The notes under the pieces were generated by a model that was not told the DNA's origin, did no database searches, and saw only the letters and a program-made list of their open reading frames with translations. DNA of 64,000 nt, from positions 3,304 to 67,303 of the forward strand of contig DASQKI010000109.1 in assembly GCA_035630615.1 (NCBI GenBank), given 5' to 3'. The translations under genes and the position numbers were made by a program. Positions 60,441 to 64,000 of this stretch are shown here, one piece after another; the first letter of the stretch is position 1, and each line of letters starts with the position of its first letter. The DNA comes from DATFRX01 sp035630615 (lineage in GTDB: Bacteria > Actinomycetota > Actinomycetes > Propionibacteriales > Nocardioidaceae).

Positions 60441-62150
60441 CTACGAGACCTCGACGATGGGCAGCCGTAGAGCGGCAGGTGCGTCGTCGGGCACCACTGG
60501 GCGGGCCGGCGGCACCGCAGCCAGTCGCTGGTAGTCCGCACCGACCGGCGGCCGGCGATCGGCCTCACCACGGTTGGGCCACAGCGACATCGCACGCTCG
60601 GCCTGCGCCACGATGGTGAGCGACGGGTTGACGCCGAGGTTGGCCGAGATCGCCGAGCCGTCGACGACGTGCAGCCCGGGATGGCCGTACAGCCGGTGAT
60701 AGGGGTCGATGACCCCGGTGCGCGCCGAGTCGCCGATCGCGCAGCCGCCGATGAAATGCGCGGTGAGCGGAACGTTGAAAGGCTCGCCGATCGTGCCTCC
60801 CGGCGTGCCGTCGACCAGGTCGGCCAGTCGGCGGACCGCCTCGTTGCCCTGTGGGATCCAGGTCGGGTTGGGGGCGCCGTGCCCCTGCTTCGAGGTCAGA
60901 CGGCGCCGGCCGGTGAGCCGCGACTTCTTGGTGTAGGTCGTGATCGAGTTGTCCAGCGATTGCATGACCAGCGCGATCACGGTGCGTTCGGACCAATGCC
61001 TCAGGTCGTAGAGGTTGCGCACGTCGCGGCGCTGCCGCCACAGCTCCGACAGCCAGACCCGCCACCGCGGCCGGTCGCCGTCGCCGTCGGTGAGCACGGT
61101 CTGCAGCAGCGACATGAAGTTGGAGCCCTTGCCGTAGCGCACCGGCTCGATATGGGTCGACTCGTCGGGGTGGAACGACGACGTGATCGCGACGCCGCGG
61201 CTGTAATCGGCGTTCGAGTCCTTGCCCGCGATCGCGCCGAGGATCGACTCCGAGTTGGTGCGGGTGAGCACGCCGAGCCGGTCGGAGATCCGCGGCAGCC
61301 AGCCCCCGTCGCGCATCTGGTGCAGCAGTCGCTGGGTGCCGAGCGCGCTCGCGGCGAACACCACCTGTTCGGCGGTCAGTGTTCGCCGCTCGCGTCGGCG
61401 CGTCGACTGGGTCGGCCGGACCTGCACTTCGTAGCCCCCGCCGCGTCGGGGCCGGACCCGCGTCACCGTGGTCATCGGATGCACCGTCGCCCCGGCCCGC
61501 TCGGCGAGGTAGAGGTAGTTTTTGACCAGCGTGTTCTTCGCGCCGTGTCGGCAGCCGGTCATGCACTCGCCGCAGTCGAGGCACCCGCGTCGGGTCGGAC
61601 CCGCGCCATCGAAGTACGGGTCGTCGGCCGTCTCGCCCGGCCGACCGAAGAACACACCGACCGGGGTCGCGTGGAACGTGTGGCCGACGCCCATCTCCTC
61701 GGCGACCTTGCGCATGAGGTCGTCGCTCGGGCTGACATGCGGGTACGGCGTGACACCCAACATGCGCTTGGCCTGGTCGTAGTAGGGCGCGAGCTCGGCC
61801 CGCCAGTCGGTGATGTGAGCCCACTGTCGGTCGGCGTAGAACGGGTCGAGCGGCTGGTACAACGTGTTGGCGTAGTTGAGCGAGCCGCCTCCGACACCGG
61901 CCCCGGACAGGATCAGCACGTCCTTGAGCACGTCGATCCGCTGGATGCCATAGCAGCCGATCGTCGGCGCGAAGAGGAAGCGCTTGGTGTCGAACGACGT
62001 CTTCGGAAAGTCGGCGTCCTCGAACCGCGCGCCCGCCTCGAGTACGCCGACCCGGTAGCCCTTCTCGGTCAGCCGCAGCGCCGTAACGGAGCCACCAAAA
62101 CCAGACCCGATGACCAGCACGTCATAGTCGAAACCTTCAGAGCCGCTCAT
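60441..62150 (-). CDS. GMC oxidoreductase with ferredoxin-like Cys cluster
   Basis: 569 residues. The FAD-binding motif GSGFGGS is at residues 15-21 and the late GMC half ends GVNPSLTIVAQAERA. Unusual: Cys190, Cys193, Cys196 and Cys200 (CLDCGECMTGC) form a CxxCxxCxxxC pattern, like a [4Fe-4S] ferredoxin. The substrate could be an alcohol or sterol. ATG 62150 overlaps the end of the aldehyde dehydrogenase, so a two-step alcohol-to-acid route is plausible. Confidence 0.9.
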   Translation of the reverse strand: MSGSEGFDYDVLVIGSGFGGSVTALRLTEKGYRVGVLEAGARFEDADFPKTSFDTKRFLFAPTIGCYGIQRIDVLKDVLILSGAGVGGGSLNYANTLYQPLDPFYADRQWAHITDWRAELAPYYDQAKRMLGVTPYPHVSPSDDLMRKVAEEMGVGHTFHATPVGVFFGRPGETADDPYFDGAGPTRRGCLDCGECMTGCRHGAKNTLVKNYLYLAERAGATVHPMTTVTRVRPRRGGGYEVQVRPTQSTRRRERRTLTAEQVVFAASALGTQRLLHQMRDGGWLPRISDRLGVLTRTNSESILGAIAGKDSNADYSRGVAITSSFHPDESTHIEPVRYGKGSNFMSLLQTVLTDGDGDRPRWRVWLSELWRQRRDVRNLYDLRHWSERTVIALVMQSLDNSITTYTKKSRLTGRRRLTSKQGHGAPNPTWIPQGNEAVRRLADLVDGTPGGTIGEPFNVPLTAHFIGGCAIGDSARTGVIDPYHRLYGHPGLHVVDGSAISANLGVNPSLTIVAQAERAMSLWPNRGEADRRPPVGADYQRLAAVPPARPVVPDDAPAALRLPIVEVS

Positions 62151-63754
62151 GGCCGTCGTGCCTTCTTCATGAGGCGCAGGGCCGCCGTCTGGAGCTTGAC
62201 GTACGTCTCGTCCGACATGCCGAGCATCGGCGCATACCGTACGAGCCGCTGCGTCGCAACGGCCTGCGGCTCGGTGTAGCGATGGATCCCCTCCGGCCCT
62301 TGCCGGCGGCCGAGACCCGACTCGCGCATGCCGCCCATCGGGCTGTCGATGCTGCCGAAGGCCGCGCCGTAGGCCTCGTTGATGTTGACGGTGCCGCACC
62401 GGATCCGGCCGGCGATCGCGCGCGCCCGGTCGACATCGCGGGAGTAGATCGAGGCGTTGAGCCCGTAGCTGCCCTGGTTGGCCCGCTCGATCGCGTCTGC
62501 CTCGTCGGTGAACCGGTAGACCGACACCACGGGCCCGAACGTCTCGTTGTCGAAGCACGTCATCGACGGCTGCACCCGGTCGAGCACCGTCGGCTCGTAG
62601 AACAGTGGCCCGACATCGGGCCGCGGCTCACCGCCGGCGAGCACCTTGGCGCCTTTGGCGACGGCGTCGTTGACGTGCGTCGTGACGGTGTCGAGCTGAG
62701 CCTGCGAGATCAGCGACCCCATGTCGGTCTCGTAGGAGAAGTCCGCCGCCAACCGCATCGCCTTGACCCGCTTGACGAACGCCTCGACGAACCGGTCGTA
62801 GATCTCGTCGGCGACATACATGCGCTCCATCGACACGCACAGCTGTCCGGCCGACGAGAAGCAGGCGCGCACGGCGCCCTCGGCGGCACGGGCGACACTG
62901 GCGTCTCGGAGCACGAGCATCGGGTTTTTGCCGCCGAGCTCGAGGGAGCAGCCGATCAGTCGCTCGGCGGCCCGGCCCGCGATGCTACGGCCGGTCCGGG
63001 TCGAGCCGGTGAAGCAGACGTAGTCGGAGTTGTCGATGATCGCCGGACCGATCTCGGGACCGGGCCCGGACACGATCTGCCACGCGTCGGCCGGCATCCC
63101 GGCCTCCTCGAGGAGCTCGACGCCGAGCAACGCGGACAGCACGGTCTGCGAGTCGGGCTTGTGCACGATCGCGTTGCCGGCCAACAGGGCCGGAAGGCCG
63201 TCGGACAGCGCCATCGTGAACGGATAATTCCACGGCGAGATGATGCCGACGACGCCCTTGGGGACTCGGTTGACGTGCACCCGAGTCAGACCGGGATAGA
63301 GACCGAGCCGCGGCTTGCGATCGAGGTGCCGGCGTGCCGTCCGGGCGTAGTAGCGCGCCGTCATGGCGACGTGCGCGACCTCTTCGAACGCGTGCTTGCG
63401 AGCCTTGCCCGACTCCCACTGGACGAGGTCGATGATGTCGCGTTGCCGATCGAGCACCAGGTCGTGCAGGTTGAGCAGCACCTCGGCGCGGCGGCGGAGG
63501 TCGGTCGCGGCCCACTTGGCCTGGGTCGCCCGTGCGATCGCGGCGGCGGTCGCCACGTCGGACGTCGTCGACAGCGGTACGTGCGCCAGCGGCTGTCCGG
63601 TGAACGGCGCGTACGTCGGCCGACTGTCGGCGCTCGAGCTGTGGACTCGGCCGAGCAGCTGATGGACGCGCCGCGGATCGAAGGCGTACGAGCCGGCCGG
63701 ATCGAGCTCCGGATCGGCCGGCCCGGCGACAGGAGGACCAGGATGCGCACTCAT
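62147..63754 (-). CDS. Succinic semialdehyde/aldehyde dehydrogenase (GabD2-like)
   Basis: 535 residues of the aldehyde dehydrogenase superfamily: GVVGIISPWNYPFTMALSDGLPALLAGNAIVHKPDSQT, catalytic Glu in LELGGKNPMLVL, catalytic Cys in SSAGQLCVSMERMYVADEIY. Matches the GabD2 (succinate-semialdehyde) type of actinobacteria, but other aldehydes are possible. ATG 63754 has TACGCT 6 nt upstream; overlaps the GMC gene by ATGA. Confidence 0.92.
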   Translation of the reverse strand: MSAHPGPPVAGPADPELDPAGSYAFDPRRVHQLLGRVHSSSADSRPTYAPFTGQPLAHVPLSTTSDVATAAAIARATQAKWAATDLRRRAEVLLNLHDLVLDRQRDIIDLVQWESGKARKHAFEEVAHVAMTARYYARTARRHLDRKPRLGLYPGLTRVHVNRVPKGVVGIISPWNYPFTMALSDGLPALLAGNAIVHKPDSQTVLSALLGVELLEEAGMPADAWQIVSGPGPEIGPAIIDNSDYVCFTGSTRTGRSIAGRAAERLIGCSLELGGKNPMLVLRDASVARAAEGAVRACFSSAGQLCVSMERMYVADEIYDRFVEAFVKRVKAMRLAADFSYETDMGSLISQAQLDTVTTHVNDAVAKGAKVLAGGEPRPDVGPLFYEPTVLDRVQPSMTCFDNETFGPVVSVYRFTDEADAIERANQGSYGLNASIYSRDVDRARAIAGRIRCGTVNINEAYGAAFGSIDSPMGGMRESGLGRRQGPEGIHRYTEPQAVATQRLVRYAPMLGMSDETYVKLQTAALRLMKKARRP

Positions 63755-63760
63755 GACCGA

Positions 63761-63766
63761 AGCGTA
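63761..63766 (-). promoter_or_regulatory. -10 box (leaderless) of the GabD2-like gene
   Basis: TACGCT on the minus strand, 6 nt before ATG 63754. Confidence 0.45.
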
Positions 63767-63809
63767 GGTCGCCCCGATTCGTACCGCCAGAGCCGGTGGT
63801 GCAATGTGA

Positions 63810-63824
63810 GACATCACCGATGTC
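63810..63824. promoter_or_regulatory. Inverted-repeat operator candidate
   Basis: GACATC-ACC-GATGTC, perfect arms, about 45 bases upstream of the -10 box of the dehydrogenase-GMC operon. Extended partial symmetry is visible outside it (TGTGA side). Confidence 0.45.
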
Positions 63825-63868
63825 ACATCAATACCGTCACGGTCCCGACACCCCGCGTGGCAAAGGGC

Positions 63869-63901
63869 AAGGCCCCGTCCGGTTACCCGGAACGGGGCCT
63901 T
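63869..63901 (-). terminator. Terminator hairpin
   Basis: Arms AAGGCCCCGT / ACGGGGCCTT at 63869-63878 and 63892-63901 with an inner CCGG stem. It lies about 20 bases beyond the stop of the partial gene at the right edge (minus strand). Confidence 0.75.
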
Positions 63902-63920
63902 GTAGTGCTACGAGATCGGT

Positions 63921-64000
63921 TTAGACGAAGTTCTCGCAGAACACATAGGTGTCGATCGACTCAATGTGGGTGCCACCGTCGTCGACGGTGTCGTTGCCGT
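63921..64000 (-). CDS. C-terminus of an unidentified protein (5' part outside window)
   Basis: Reads in from the right edge for about 26 residues to a TAA at 63921-63923: ...NDTVDDGGTHIESIDTYVFCENFV. It is too short to identify. The terminator hairpin just downstream supports it being a real gene end. Confidence 0.55.
   Translation of the reverse strand, partial: GNDTVDDGGTHIESIDTYVFCENFV

Overview
This window looks like chromosomal DNA from a high-GC actinobacterium, most likely in or near the Nocardioidaceae/Propionibacteriales. The lineage is inferred from high GC, GTG starts, a mycothiol S-conjugate amidase (Mca), a Z-prenyl transferase of the short mycobacterial type, and actinobacterial families such as DUF4245, DUF4307, DUF6542 and DUF2510. 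Much of the gene set matches a block conserved in Actinobacteria (Mycobacterium tuberculosis Rv1080c to Rv1112): greA, DUF4307, mca with its small membrane partner, a YyaL-like DUF255 protein, trhA, a short Z-isoprenyl transferase, phoH, fumC, glpX, DUF4245, xseB, xseA, ispH and ychF.

Layout. 0-17.3 kb: tandem GNAT protein (cut by the left edge), ABM protein, ychF, GNAT, rmuC and DUF6542, an MFS exporter opposite a WYL regulator, an AlkZ-like protein, doxX, ispH, azlCD with an XRE-cupin regulator, a frameshifted SelT/W/H gene, a quinone-type oxidoreductase, an ArsR-SRPBCC-SRPBCC operon, xseA, xseB and DUF4245. 17-32 kb: thrE, a molybdate operon (HTH-TOBE regulator, modABC), a MarR-GNAT fusion, glpX, a sugar kinase, an alpha/beta hydrolase, WS/DGAT, a GlxA-type regulator and a methyltransferase. 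32-45 kb: fumC, two large membrane proteins, a transglycosylase, an LpqY-SugABC-like sugar transporter with two ATPases, and phoH. 45-64 kb: Z-prenyl transferase, trhA, an RHH-like protein, YyaL, an AraC-type regulator, small enzymes, ScyD/E, mca, DUF4307, greA, a DrrAB-like exporter, ilvA, phoD, a GMC oxidoreductase with a ferredoxin-like Cys motif coupled to a GabD2-like dehydrogenase, and the tail of one more gene.

The most unusual feature is a set of near-perfect hairpin elements, mostly 48-63 bp, at gene boundaries. At least four sequence families occur two or three times each, with further single-copy hairpins. One copy lies in frame inside modA. A larger inverted repeat supplies the C-terminal codons of both doxX and ispH, so both proteins carry the same DDPSLVV stretch. 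They resemble REP/MITE-like non-autonomous elements, but no mobilising gene is visible here.

Other signals: thirteen genes have a TANNNT box 6-7 nt before the start codon, the mark of leaderless actinobacterial mRNAs; three convergent gene pairs share one CTAG as the stop on both strands; the hexamer CGTACG is strongly over-represented; and several regulator genes carry palindromes at their own promoters. No tRNA, rRNA, CRISPR array, prophage or transposase gene was recognised, and no gene-free stretch exceeds 300 bases.
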